Part shown: positions 16,576 to 25,242 of the stretch, piece by piece
Position numbering within the stretch: position 1 is the first letter of the stretch
Layout of the letters: each line of letters opens with the position of its first letter
NCBI GenBank assembly: GCA_965220315.1
Contig: CBDCPP010000002.1
Span: forward strand, 868,001-932,000
Direction of reading: 5' to 3'
Length of the DNA stretch: 64,000 nucleotides
Source: JAPOXK01 sp965220315
Lineage (GTDB): Bacteria > Chloroflexota > Dehalococcoidia > Bin125
Made by a program: the position numbers and the translations under genes
Notes under the pieces: model-generated
Told to the model about the DNA's origin: nothing
Database searches by the model: none
The model's input: only the letters and a program-made list of their open reading frames with translations

Positions 16576-17139
16576 TCAGCCGTCGACGGTGCCTTGCCGC
16601 GTCGCGCGCGGCGCGGCCCGTCCGGCGTTGTGCTCCTCGTAGCGCGCCAGATCGTACAAGACCGATGAGGCGCGGTTGAGGTAGCGAAGGATCGCAGGGT
16701 TGACTGCGTGTCCCGAATCCCGCAGGCGGCTAACCTCGCGCTCGGCGCGCCGCACAACCGTCCGTGCGACATCGAGCGCTCCCGCAGCTGGCGTCTCACC
16801 AGGGATCACGAACTCTGAGGGCGGTGGCACCGCGGCCTCCAATTCAACGGCGATCGCTTCCAGTCGGTCGGTGGCGCCTGCTGTTGTGAGGAACTCCTGC
16901 GGCACCTCTTTTCCCTCCGTCACCGCCAGCTCCGCCATGATCAGATAGAGGCGCTGTTGCAGTTCCTTCACGAAGCCGTTGGTCTTGGGAGCGGCAGCCA
17001 GTGCACGCGCCAAGCCCAGAGCACTCGACGCTTCATCGATTGCGCCGAGCGTTTCCGGTTGGGGATGGTGCTTGGACACGCGCCCACCCCCAAAGAGGGT
17101 CGTGTTGCCGTCATCCCCTTGGCGCGTGTAGTGCGGCAT
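16576..17139 (-). CDS. Cob(I)alamin adenosyltransferase, PduO type
   Basis: Transfers the adenosyl group from ATP to cob(I)alamin to make adenosylcobalamin. The 187-residue protein shows the PduO/MMAB signature: YTRQGDDGNTTLFGGGRVSK at the N-terminus, the IDEASSALGLARA helix, EFVIPGETPAAGALDVARTVVRRAERE, and a C-terminal YLNRASSVLYDLARYEE. The key Arg and Asp/Glu residues of these motifs are present. The tail (GRAAPRATRQ) is basic and probably flexible. Implies use of B12 coenzyme by this organism. Confidence 0.92.
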   Translation of the reverse strand: MPHYTRQGDDGNTTLFGGGRVSKHHPQPETLGAIDEASSALGLARALAAAPKTNGFVKELQQRLYLIMAELAVTEGKEVPQEFLTTAGATDRLEAIAVELEAAVPPPSEFVIPGETPAAGALDVARTVVRRAEREVSRLRDSGHAVNPAILRYLNRASSVLYDLARYEEHNAGRAAPRATRQGTVDG

Positions 17140-17182
17140 GGCTTGATTCTACGCCGGCCTTCGCCGTCAGGACGACCGGGTT

Positions 17183-17701
17183 TTAGGGGCGTGGGTCTCC
17201 AAGTCCCTCGGCACGGAAGCTGTCGGCCAATTCCCGGTAGGTGCTGCCGAAGTCGTGCGCCAGCGTCCGCTGTGACTCGCTCAATGGCCGCACTGTTGCA
17301 GGCACCCCAGCGACAAAGGAGCCGTCTGGCACCTTTGTATCGGGCCGGAGTACGGCTCCCGCCGCGACAACACAGCCCGCACCCACTTCCGCGCGATCCA
17401 GCAGAGTGGCGTGATTAGCGATCAGCGTGTCGTGGCCGATCCGTCGGCAGTGCACGACGACATTGTGACCGATCGTCACGTTGTCACCGATGTCGATAGG
17501 ATCGCCCTGGTGCAGCGTCGAATTATCCTCAATGTGCGTGTTACTACCGATCCGGATCGGCGCGAAGTCCGCGCGCACTACTGCGCCTGGCCAGACCGAT
17601 GAGCCCGCGCCGATCTCCACGTCTCCCACTACGTAGGCAGCCTCGCTGACGAACGCATCTTCCGCGATGCGCGGCGTTTTGCCTTTGTAGCTGCGGATCA
17701 C
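17183..17701 (-). CDS. Gamma-carbonic anhydrase-like hexapeptide-repeat protein
   Basis: A 172-residue left-handed beta-helix protein of the YrdA/gamma-carbonic anhydrase group. Repeated I-G/V-A hexapeptide turns run through the protein, and metal-site-like histidines are in NVTIGHNVVVHC and LIANHATLLD. The family coordinates zinc or iron at trimer interfaces; whether this one hydrates CO2 is unknown. The start is GTG at 17701, overlapping the stop of a possible 47-codon frame upstream (GTGA overlap), which suggests coupled translation. Confidence 0.85.
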   Translation of the reverse strand: MIRSYKGKTPRIAEDAFVSEAAYVVGDVEIGAGSSVWPGAVVRADFAPIRIGSNTHIEDNSTLHQGDPIDIGDNVTIGHNVVVHCRRIGHDTLIANHATLLDRAEVGAGCVVAAGAVLRPDTKVPDGSFVAGVPATVRPLSESQRTLAHDFGSTYRELADSFRAEGLGDPRP

Positions 17702-17841
17702 ACGTGAGTCCGGATCATCGAGAGGAACGTGCGATCCACCAGTAGGTGGGTGCGCGCTTGGATGACGGCGATGCGGCCGGCTGCGACATCTGGTGGAAGA
17801 TCTGCACCGCGTTGCTCCGACCCAGCGGCAGGCACAGCCAC
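17698..17841 (-). CDS. Possible small ORF coupled to the gamma-carbonic anhydrase gene
   Basis: A 47-codon frame from GTG at 17841, bounded upstream by TAA, ends in TGA overlapping the next GTG start in a GTGA arrangement. The last 26 codons read like protein (AGRIAVIQARTHLLVDRTF and on), but there is no good ribosome binding site and no recognisable family. Offered mainly because of the coupled stop/start. Confidence 0.25.
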   Translation of the reverse strand: MAVPAAGSEQRGADLPPDVAAGRIAVIQARTHLLVDRTFLSMIRTHV

Positions 17842-18039
17842 TTAAATCACTCTGACTCGCGCCCGCTGTGTACTGCTACTTGCGCAGCACCTGCGAATGG
17901 TAACTCACAAACAGCCGTGATCCGTGCGTATCAGTCTCCGATTGGGCAGTACGCGTAAGCCCTGGAACGTGCCGGACGACTCGCAGATCGGCGCCATAGA
18001 TCGCAACGCGTGGGGTGAGGATCCATCCATGGCATCCGG
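17842..18039. other. Stretch with no confident gene
   Basis: Between the possible small ORF and the macro-domain gene. A minus-strand frame ending at 17876 reads like a protein tail for about 50 residues (WILTPRVAIYGADLRVVRH) but has no start of its own, and its upstream part overlaps the macro-domain gene in another frame. It could be the remnant of a lost gene. I see no RNA gene or terminator here. Confidence 0.3.
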
Positions 18040-18546
18040 CTAGATGGACGCGACTTGCTTGAAAGCGGCATGTGCAGCGGCATCGAAGAGCACGAAGCGC
18101 ACAACCGGTAGGCTCGCCGGCGTACCGGAGCGTTCTCGCACCGCCTGCACCATGATGCGAGCGCACTCGTCTAACGAGAAACCACCCACGCCAGTTCCTA
18201 AAGCGGGGAATGCGACCGATCGTAGCTTGTGCTTTTCCGCCAGCTGGAGTGCGTTGATTGTGGTCTGACGGATGGTATCGCCGTCGGTCTGGAGGTTTTG
18301 GCCCATCACTGCGGCGTGAATGACGTGGTTCGCTGGTAAGGTGCCCCCACCGGTGACCACAGCTTGGCTGACGTTGATCGGCCCTTGCCGGACCGCTTCG
18401 TTCTCGATGCCGCGGCCGCCGCGCCGCACGATCGCTCCCGCGACTCCCGCGCCCATCCAGAGGTGGTTGTTGGCCGCATTGACGATCGCATCTACCGCTT
18501 GCTCGGTGATGTCGCCTTGCACCACTTCGATGTGTGTGTCCGTCAT
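18040..18546 (-). CDS. Macro-domain protein (ADP-ribose/O-acetyl-ADP-ribose binding)
   Basis: A 168-residue stand-alone macro domain. The signature is nearly complete: VVQGDITEQAVDAIVNAANNHL, the GAGVAGAIVRRGG loop, VTGGGTLPANHVIHAAV, and SVAFPALGTGVGGFSLDECA for the diphosphate-binding loop. Relatives remove ADP-ribose from proteins or bind related nucleotides. It is monocistronic, with its back to the MFS gene. Links to NAD metabolism are possible but nothing next to it proves this. Confidence 0.9.
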   Translation of the reverse strand: MTDTHIEVVQGDITEQAVDAIVNAANNHLWMGAGVAGAIVRRGGRGIENEAVRQGPINVSQAVVTGGGTLPANHVIHAAVMGQNLQTDGDTIRQTTINALQLAEKHKLRSVAFPALGTGVGGFSLDECARIMVQAVRERSGTPASLPVVRFVLFDAAAHAAFKQVASI

Positions 18547-18690
18547 GCGCCTGTGTCCTCCTTCACGGCTGTGAGAGCGCCACGATTCTATAGTGGCGTC
18601 CGCGCCATCGTCCCGAGCGTCGCGCGCGGGTAAACGCCGGGCGCGGTCAGGGAGCTGCCGCTGTCCCTCCTCTCGTCTCTTCTCGCGGTT

Positions 18691-19935
18691 ATGCGCGGCG
18701 AGTCCCGCGTGTTCTATGGCTGGTGGCTGATCGCGACAGGGATGGTGGCGGTCGCGATTATGAGCGGGACCGCGATCTGGTCGATTACGCTTTACGTGGA
18801 GCCATTGGAAAGCCAGTTTGGCTGGTCCCGCGCGGCGGTGGCGTTGGGCCCGTCAATGGCGGCGCTGACGGGTGGCCTTGCATCGCCTTTCATCGGACGC
18901 TGGACGGATAACCGCGGGCCGCGCGAGGTGATCGGCGTCGGCGTGCTGATCAGTGTCGGCGGGTTTCTGCTGTTGAGCACAGCCGGGGCCCTCTGGCAGT
19001 GGCTCTTCTACAACGGTCTCCTGGGCGTGGGCATCGCGCTGGCCTACTTCATTCCTTTTCAGTCGCTCGCCTCCCGCTGGTTCGAACGGCGCCGTGGCAT
19101 AGCGATTGGTCTGCTGGGCGTGGGGATCTCTTGCGGTGGGATCGTGGTGGTCCCAATCGTGCAAGTCATGATCGACGCCTTCGGTTGGCAGGGCGCCTTC
19201 ATCTTCTCCGGCGCGCTGCAGGGCGCCTGGATGCTGCCGTTGGTGCTCTTCGTCATCCGTGATAATCCCGCCGACGTGGGGGCACTGGTCGATGGCGAGG
19301 CAGCGCCGCCTCAAGTCGAGCGCACGGTGCTGCCCGGCATTTCTCTGAAGAGCGCTGCTCGGACGCCATTGTTTTGGACACTGACTTTAGCGATCGGCCT
19401 CTTCTTCTTTGGTGCCTTCGGCTGGGTGGTACATGCCGTGCCGTTCTATGAGTCGGAGGGTGCGAGCAATAGCCTTGCCGTCTTACTCGTCGTGATCACG
19501 GTGGGGGCTGGCGTGATCACGCGGCTCGCGGGCGGCTGGATCGTTGATCGGACACCCAGTTTCGAGTTCCTGGCAATGGTGATGGCTGCCCTCGGCGGTC
19601 TAGCGATGGCCTCGTTATTGGCTGGGCCGGGGCTGACGGGCGTAGCGCCATTCATAGTGCTATGGGCCTGGTCCAACGTTGGCCCTTTCATGCTGGAGCC
19701 GCTCTCGCTGACGCGCGCTTTTGGCATGCGCCATTTCGCGACGATCGCGGGGGTGGTGACGGTCATGCGGACCTTCTTCCAGCTGTTGGGTCCCTTCGCG
19801 GCCGGCCTCATCTTCGATGTGACGGGCGAGTATGACTGGGCGCTGGCGATGTTTGTCTGCAGTTTCGGCCTTTCGGTGCTACTGTTCTTCGTGGCGATGC
19901 GACTGCCTCGTCCCTCGATCACAGTGCCCACCTGA
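18691..19935 (+). CDS. MFS transporter, OFA/monocarboxylate-like
   Basis: A 414-residue, 12-helix major facilitator protein. The start YGWWLIATGMVAVAIMSGTAIWSITLY and the first cytoplasmic loop (FIGRWTDNRGPREVIG) are typical of the oxalate:formate antiporter/monocarboxylate group. The central loop (about residues 200-222) joins two six-helix halves. The second half has the related RLAGGWIVDRTPSFEFL loop. The substrate is probably an organic acid, but this is inferred from family resemblance only. Single gene, divergent from the macro-domain gene. Confidence 0.87.
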   Translation: MRGESRVFYGWWLIATGMVAVAIMSGTAIWSITLYVEPLESQFGWSRAAVALGPSMAALTGGLASPFIGRWTDNRGPREVIGVGVLISVGGFLLLSTAGALWQWLFYNGLLGVGIALAYFIPFQSLASRWFERRRGIAIGLLGVGISCGGIVVVPIVQVMIDAFGWQGAFIFSGALQGAWMLPLVLFVIRDNPADVGALVDGEAAPPQVERTVLPGISLKSAARTPLFWTLTLAIGLFFFGAFGWVVHAVPFYESEGASNSLAVLLVVITVGAGVITRLAGGWIVDRTPSFEFLAMVMAALGGLAMASLLAGPGLTGVAPFIVLWAWSNVGPFMLEPLSLTRAFGMRHFATIAGVVTVMRTFFQLLGPFAAGLIFDVTGEYDWALAMFVCSFGLSVLLFFVAMRLPRPSITVPT

Positions 19936-20054
19936 CCGGCTCAGGCAAGCGATGATCCAGGCTGATCAAGGGCTGGCCCGTCGCAACGCCATCCTGGTGG
20001 TGGGGCGTGAGTCTGTATGTGACGGATCTCATCCGGTCGTCCGCTAGTAGGCTG

Positions 20055-21239
20055 ATGCTGAAGGTGCTCGTGGTGGCGCATTCGCACCGCTGGCGACGCG
20101 CCAGCAGGCTGTTGCCCGTCACCGCTGTTTTGTTGGGCCTGACTGCGGGGCTCGTTGTCGCCGCGCTTGCCACGACTGCTTCAGACGAGCTGGCGCGAGC
20201 GGCCCTGGTCACCGAGGCAAACGCCACTGTCGTTCCCGTGCCCACCACTGTTCTTGTTGTGGAGCCGCCTGCGAGTGAAGAGGTCGAACCATCCCGCGCG
20301 GCGATCGGTCCTGCGACGGCGAACGATGAGGTCTTTGCGCCGCTGGTCGCGGCCGGTTCCGACGCGCCGAGCCTGCCGCTGGGCCGAGCCGTAGGATTCC
20401 TCTCCGCGCCTATCCCTGACGCGGTCAACGCGGTCCTGATCGCGGATCGTATCGCGATTGAGCAGCCGCTCACGGCGCTGGCGCCGCGAGCCGTCGAGTT
20501 CCTGGCGACTCGCGAGGGACGGGTAAGCGTGGCGGTGATCGATCTGAATGACGGCTCCGCGTATACCTACGGCCGCGTACATCGCTACGAGTTGGCCAGT
20601 GTCGGCAAAGTCGCGATCCTCGTTACCTTCCTGGAGCGCGCGCGTCTAGGGCACCGTGAGTTGACCCAGTACGAGCAGCAGTTACTCCACGACATGATCA
20701 CCCTGAGTGACGGCGAGGCGACTACTGTGATCTGGGCACGCTCGGGGCGTGTGAGTGGTGTTGAGGAGATTCTGAACCATATCGGACTGGGAGAATCGCA
20801 CATTAAAGTTATTGAGGGGGATTGGGGTGGTATGACCGCGACCGCGATGGACGTGGCGCTGCTCTTTGCTGAGGTGGGCGCTGGGCGCATGCTCAGCGAA
20901 GAGTCACGCAGGTATGCGCTCACATTGCTTGAGGACATCAGTGAGGCGCAGCGCTGGGGCATTAGTGCTGGCTTCTCCAATTACGGCGACAGAGACGATC
21001 GCCTTGCGTTCAAAAACGGCTGGTGGGCTGACTCGGACTCGCTCGAGTGGATTGTGCACAGTGCTGCCGTCGTCACCGATCGAGTCGGCCGCGGTCGCTA
21101 CGCGGTCGCTATCCTGAGCGACGGTCAGCCCGCTTACGGCTATGGAATCGAGACGCTTGAAGGGGTGGCACGGGAGATCCATCGTGTTCCTTCGTTGCCC
21201 TTCGGGATCAGCCCGGTGAACGTCGCGTTCTGGCGCTGA
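20055..21239 (+). CDS. Class A beta-lactamase-like serine hydrolase, membrane-anchored or secreted
   Basis: About 394 residues. A basic N-terminus and hydrophobic helix (LLPVTAVLLGLTAGLVVAAL) anchor or export it, followed by a long Val/Pro/Glu linker. The catalytic domain has ASVGK (SxxK), SDGEA in the place of the SDN motif, and KNG in the place of KTG, in the class A order. The usual Glu of the omega loop is not obvious. Such proteins include penicillin-binding and peptidase-like enzymes as well as true beta-lactamases. ATG at 20055 follows TAGG; an in-frame GTG at 20007 is the alternative. A run of eight T follows the gene and may be part of a weak terminator. Confidence 0.72.
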   Translation: MLKVLVVAHSHRWRRASRLLPVTAVLLGLTAGLVVAALATTASDELARAALVTEANATVVPVPTTVLVVEPPASEEVEPSRAAIGPATANDEVFAPLVAAGSDAPSLPLGRAVGFLSAPIPDAVNAVLIADRIAIEQPLTALAPRAVEFLATREGRVSVAVIDLNDGSAYTYGRVHRYELASVGKVAILVTFLERARLGHRELTQYEQQLLHDMITLSDGEATTVIWARSGRVSGVEEILNHIGLGESHIKVIEGDWGGMTATAMDVALLFAEVGAGRMLSEESRRYALTLLEDISEAQRWGISAGFSNYGDRDDRLAFKNGWWADSDSLEWIVHSAAVVTDRVGRGRYAVAILSDGQPAYGYGIETLEGVAREIHRVPSLPFGISPVNVAFWR

Positions 21240-21434
21240 GGACTGTGGCTGCGTCCGTCGACGGAAGTCTCCGACTAAGTTTTTTTTCTCCGCGCAAGCT
21301 CGCCGCTTCAATGGCGGACTAGCAGGGCGTACATGGCACGCCACCGCTCACCAATCGGCGCGTCGCATGGGATCCCTTCCAAGCGGCTTGGCTGGTTGCT
21401 GGGCTTTCAGCCGTAGCGGTCTTCCCTGGTATCT

Positions 21435-21758
21435 CTAGAAGATACCGAGTTCGAATTTAGCTTCGTCGCTGGCCATCTCGCGCGGATCCCAAGGCGGAGA
21501 GAAAACCAAATCGAGTTTGACCGTGTCGATCCCCTCGACCGTCCCTACGACCTGCTCGATCTGCGCTTGCAGCATCGGTCCCACGGGGCAGGCGGGCGTC
21601 GTCAGCGTGTAGGTGATGGCGGCGGTTTTGTCCGCGTCCTCCAGCTTAATGTCGTAAATGAGACCGAGATCGACGATGTTGATGCCGATCTCTGGGTCGA
21701 AGACAGTTTTGAGGACGCTATGAATCTCGTCGCGCGTCGTCGTGCCGGCTTCGGTCAT
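21435..21758 (-). CDS. sufT: DUF59/SufT-like iron-sulfur assembly protein
   Basis: A 107-residue MIP18/PaaD-type protein that helps deliver or mature Fe-S clusters. Key stretches are VFDPEIGINIVDLGLIYDI and LTTPACPVGPMLQAQIE, with the conserved cysteine in TPACP, and a LVFSPPWDP end. It is the last gene of the SUF operon, 12 bases after sufU. The gene symbol follows its context in a SUF operon. Confidence 0.88.
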   Translation of the reverse strand: MTEAGTTTRDEIHSVLKTVFDPEIGINIVDLGLIYDIKLEDADKTAAITYTLTTPACPVGPMLQAQIEQVVGTVEGIDTVKLDLVFSPPWDPREMASDEAKFELGIF

Positions 21759-21770
21759 CGGATTCTCCCT

Positions 21771-22295
21771 CTAGGACTTCGCGGGCTGGATGCTACGCGT
21801 CTGGATCTCCGTATCGTCCGCAACCTCGCTGTCTGTCGCTTCCGCTAGGGCTTGCGCCAGCACCTTCCAGGCTAGTAATGCGCATTTGACGCGGACGGGG
21901 AAGCGGGCGACGCCCTGTAGTGCTTCTAGGTCACCGATCTCCACTGCATCCGCGTCGACATCAAAGCCGTTGTCGGTGAGCATGTGCTGGATCTTGTCTG
22001 CGATGGCGCGTACGGCGTCCAGCGAGCGTCCGCGGATCTGTTCAGTCATCATAGAACTCGACGCTTGACTAATGGAGCAACCCTGCCCCACGAAGCGGAC
22101 ATCCTGCACGCTGTTGTCCGCAATCAGGATTCCGAGGCGGAGTTCGTCGCCGCAACTGGGGTTCATCCCCTCCGCTGCGGCAGTGGCCTTCACGAGTTCG
22201 CCTTGATTCCGGGGACTGCGGTAGTGGTCCAGGATCAGCTCACGGTAGAGCTCGTCGAAGTGGATGGGGTGCTCTACTTCACGATTGGCCATCAA
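21771..22295 (-). CDS. sufU: SufU-type Fe-S scaffold/sulfur-transfer protein
   Basis: A 174-residue protein that accepts sulfur from SufS and holds zinc or a cluster. The three expected ligand regions are NPSCGDEL, the GQGCSISQASSSMM loop and RVKCALLAW. The insertion between GQGC and the last Cys is of the SufU, not IscU, type. It overlaps sufS by 4 bp (ATGA). C-terminal residues after about 150 are not conserved. Confidence 0.9.
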   Translation of the reverse strand: MMANREVEHPIHFDELYRELILDHYRSPRNQGELVKATAAAEGMNPSCGDELRLGILIADNSVQDVRFVGQGCSISQASSSMMTEQIRGRSLDAVRAIADKIQHMLTDNGFDVDADAVEIGDLEALQGVARFPVRVKCALLAWKVLAQALAEATDSEVADDTEIQTRSIQPAKS

Positions 22296-23542
22296 GCGCT
22301 ATCCCGGTGGCCGAAGATCGAGGCGGCCTCTTGGAGCGCGTCGATAAAGAGATCGACTTCGGCGGGCGTGTTGTAGACATAGAAGCTCACGCGAGCCGTT
22401 GCGGGCACGCCTAGCGTGCGCATGAGCGGTTGCGCGCAATGGTGACCGGCGCGGAGGGCGATGCCCCGCTGGTCGACGATAGTGCTGATGTCGTGCGCGT
22501 GAATGTCCCAGTAGTTGAACGAGACGACGCTGCCGCGGCGCTCGGGTGCGGAGGGGCCGTAGATCGTGAGTCCCTCGAGCGCTTGCATCCGCGCCATCGC
22601 GTATGCGGTCAGCTCAACCGCGTGGACGCGCAGCGCCTCGAGACCGAGCGCCTGCAGATAATCAAGTGCCGCTCCGAAGGCGATCACGTCCGCAATGTTG
22701 GGGGTGCCCGCTTCGAACTTTTGCGGTAGAGCGGCCCAGGTCGAGGTCTCGGGCGTCACGACGCTGATCATCTCGCCGCCACTGAGGAAAGGCTCCATAT
22801 CCTCCAACAGCTCGCGTCGGCCGTAGAGAACGCCGACGCCGGTTGGGCCGAGCATTTTGTGCGAAGAGAAGGCGAGGAAGTCGATGTCCAAAGCCTGCAC
22901 GTCGACTGGCAGGTGGGGCACACTCTGCGCACCGTCAACGACGATCACTGCCCCGGCCGTGTGCGCCAGCTGGGCGAGGTCGGCGATGGGATTGATTGTG
23001 CCGAGTACGTTCGACATGTGTACGACGGTGACGACTTTAGTCCGCGGTCCGATCCGTTCCTTGGCTTGCGCTAGATCGAGTTCGCCTGCCTCGTTCACGT
23101 CCAGAAAAACGAGGCGGGCACCGCTCCGCTGGGCCAGGAGCTGCCACGGCACGAGGTTCGAGTGGTGCTCCATCATCGTGAGGAGGATCTCGTCGCCGGG
23201 CTGGAGCCGTTGAGCCCAACTATAGGCGAGCAGGTTTAGAGACTCCGTGGTGTTGCGGGTGAAGATCACACTGCGCGGGTCCGGCGCGTTGATCAGTGCT
23301 CCGACTTGATGGCGGACCCCTTCATAAGCGGCGGTCGCCTCCTCAGCCAGTGTGTGGAGGCCGCGGTGGATGTTGGCGTTGGTGGATTGGTAGTAGTTGC
23401 TCAGCGCGTCGATCACCATCTGTGGCTTCTGCGTGGTCGCGGCGTTGTCGAAATAGATCAGCGGGTGACCGTTGACCGTCCGTTTAAGGATAGGGAAGTC
23501 AGCGCGGATCGCTGCTAGGTCCAGGGTGGGTCTGGCGATCAT
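22292..23542 (-). CDS. sufS: Cysteine desulfurase SufS
   Basis: PLP enzyme that takes sulfur from cysteine for Fe-S assembly. About 416 residues from the ATG at 23542. The class V aminotransferase features are FDNAATTQKP, TRNTTESLNLLAYSW, a VVDGAQSVPH segment, and the Lys-containing FSSHKMLGPTGVG. The active-site Cys region is RAGHHCAQPLM. The frame is open upstream to 23674, but the ATG overlaps the Rieske gene stop (ATGA), the usual spacing in this operon. Its partner is SufU next door. Confidence 0.92.
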   Translation of the reverse strand: MIARPTLDLAAIRADFPILKRTVNGHPLIYFDNAATTQKPQMVIDALSNYYQSTNANIHRGLHTLAEEATAAYEGVRHQVGALINAPDPRSVIFTRNTTESLNLLAYSWAQRLQPGDEILLTMMEHHSNLVPWQLLAQRSGARLVFLDVNEAGELDLAQAKERIGPRTKVVTVVHMSNVLGTINPIADLAQLAHTAGAVIVVDGAQSVPHLPVDVQALDIDFLAFSSHKMLGPTGVGVLYGRRELLEDMEPFLSGGEMISVVTPETSTWAALPQKFEAGTPNIADVIAFGAALDYLQALGLEALRVHAVELTAYAMARMQALEGLTIYGPSAPERRGSVVSFNYWDIHAHDISTIVDQRGIALRAGHHCAQPLMRTLGVPATARVSFYVYNTPAEVDLFIDALQEAASIFGHRDSA

Positions 23543-23862
23543 TCCGCGCTTTCCAGGTCGACTTGGACTGCGCCGTCGACTACGCGTGTGGGGTAGCTCC
23601 GAACGGGCTTGATCGCCGGCAGCGTTTTCGCGGCGCCACTGCGCACATCGAAGAGGGCGCCGTGGCGGGGGCACTCGATTCGGTCGCTGCGGAGGGTGCC
23701 CTCACCGAGAGGACCGTTGTCGTGCGTGCAGATGTTGTCGATGGCGTAGATACCGTCGTTGGCGACGCGGCACAGCACGATACTGCGCCCCTGTACCTCG
23801 ACGATCACGGCACGATTTTCCGGGACGGCGTCCGCCTTCGTGACCGTGACGAAGCGGCTCAT
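23539..23862 (-). CDS. Rieske-type [2Fe-2S] ferredoxin in the SUF operon
   Basis: A 107-residue non-haem-dioxygenase-type Rieske protein. The cluster motifs are CTHDNGPLGEG (C-x-H) and CPRHGALFD (C-x2-H). It overlaps both neighbours (sufD stop and sufS start) by 4 bp, so it is an integral member of the operon. A Rieske ferredoxin inside a SUF operon suggests electron supply for cluster assembly, but that is inference. The longer upstream frame (to 24078) is not supported. Confidence 0.88.
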   Translation of the reverse strand: MSRFVTVTKADAVPENRAVIVEVQGRSIVLCRVANDGIYAIDNICTHDNGPLGEGTLRSDRIECPRHGALFDVRSGAAKTLPAIKPVRSYPTRVVDGAVQVDLESAE

Positions 23863-25205
23863 GCCTCTGCCTCTTCCGTTGCTCTGGGCGTGTCCAGCTT
23901 TGCGTTGATCAGGTGGGCGACTGCGTCCCGCAGGTGCTGGCCGGGGAGTCGCTGTGCCACGACCTCGAGGAAGCCTTGCACCACCATGCGTTCGGCGGAC
24001 ACCGGCGGAATCCCGCGCGATTGCAGGTAGAAGATGTGATCTGGGTCTACCGGCCCAACAGCCGCTGCGTGCGAGCACTGCACATCGTCCGCTTCGATCT
24101 CCAGCACGGGGATCGGATCCGCGCTCGCCCCCTCGCTCAGCAAGAGGTTGCGCATCGTCTGGAACCCGGCGGTTTTCTGGCCTTCGGGTAAGATTTTGAT
24201 CACGCCGTACTGCACGGCTGCAGCTTGGTCGTCGAGTGCGCCCTTGATCAGTAGATCGCTGCTGCCGCCGACGCCGCTGTGGTTCTGGCGCGTGTTGTGC
24301 TCGATGTGCTGTGCGTCACGGCCAACGAAGAGGGCTAACAGGTCGGCGTGGCTGCCTGATCCGCTGAGGTCGATCTCCAGTCGCTCCTTCGAAAGTCGCG
24401 CGCCGAAGTCGACGCTGGCGAGTAGTAGATTGGCGTCGCGGCCGAGGCGGGCGCGAGCGGTAAGAAAGGCGTTGGTGGAAGGATCCCAGTGTTGGATCCG
24501 CGCGAGCCGCACTTGCGCGGCGTTGTCCAGCGCGAGTTCGATCGTGTGATGGGTCAGCGACGGGGCGCTGGCCGGGGCGCCATTGGAAGCACAGCTCTCA
24601 ATGAGGATCGCTGCGCTTCCCGCTTCTGCTACGACCAACGTGTGCCCCAACGCAGAGGCGCCGGCGCGCTTACCGAGGTAGTGCAGCAATGGCCGCTCGA
24701 CAGTGAGGCCGCGCGGTAGGTAGCAGAACAGCCCTTGGCTCCAGAGTGCTGCGCTCAGCGCGGTGAAGCGGTCGTAGCCGACGGGGGTCACGGTGTTGAG
24801 GTGCGCGCGCACGAGCACTTCGTACTCGCGCGCTGCCCGTGAGAGCGGTAGTAGCAGGACCCCTTGTGCCGCGAGCGCTTCGTCTAGCTGTTGCTCGGTG
24901 GTGGACCCGTTGCTGTGGCTCAGTAGACCGGCTTCGCCGCCGCCGATGGGAGCGAAGGCAGAGGGCAGAGGGGTATCCCCCTCTTGGGGGAGCGCCCAGT
25001 CTTCCAGTGGGACGCCGTCCATTGGTGTGCGCCGCCATTCCTCCTCGTCGGCGGAGGGCCAGCTGAGCGATTCGAATGTGGCGAGCGCGGTGAGGCGGTG
25101 GTCGCGCAGCCAGGCAGGCTCGTCCAGCGTCGCCGCCAGCGTTTCTACCGCATCCCGGCTGGGCGTGATGGTCAGCCTCTGATCGAGGGTGGGGGTGTGT
25201 ACCAC
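23859..25205 (-). CDS. sufD: Fe-S cluster assembly protein SufD
   Basis: Subunit of the SufBC2D scaffold complex, about 448 residues. The conserved C-terminal beta-helix region is visible: HIEHNTRQNHSGVGGSSDLLIKGAL, QKTAGFQTMRNLLLSEGA, DPIPVLEIEADDVQCSHAAAVG, and DHIFYLQSRGIPPVSAERM. GTG at 25205 is chosen over the far start at 25277 because AGGAG lies five bases in front of it and because it avoids overlap with sufB. The N-terminal third is variable, as in other SufD proteins. Confidence 0.9.
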   Translation of the reverse strand: MVHTPTLDQRLTITPSRDAVETLAATLDEPAWLRDHRLTALATFESLSWPSADEEEWRRTPMDGVPLEDWALPQEGDTPLPSAFAPIGGGEAGLLSHSNGSTTEQQLDEALAAQGVLLLPLSRAAREYEVLVRAHLNTVTPVGYDRFTALSAALWSQGLFCYLPRGLTVERPLLHYLGKRAGASALGHTLVVAEAGSAAILIESCASNGAPASAPSLTHHTIELALDNAAQVRLARIQHWDPSTNAFLTARARLGRDANLLLASVDFGARLSKERLEIDLSGSGSHADLLALFVGRDAQHIEHNTRQNHSGVGGSSDLLIKGALDDQAAAVQYGVIKILPEGQKTAGFQTMRNLLLSEGASADPIPVLEIEADDVQCSHAAAVGPVDPDHIFYLQSRGIPPVSAERMVVQGFLEVVAQRLPGQHLRDAVAHLINAKLDTPRATEEAEA

Positions 25206-25242
25206 ACCTGCTCCTGCGCTCTGCTTGTGGTGCCGGGCGGCG

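Noticed and set aside
21240..21300. Strong terminator after the serine hydrolase gene
   Set aside because: There is a run of T, but no convincing hairpin directly in front of it.
23543..23674. Extended N-terminus of SufS
   Set aside because: Overlaps the Rieske gene in another frame; the ATGA overlap at 23539-23542 fits the operon.
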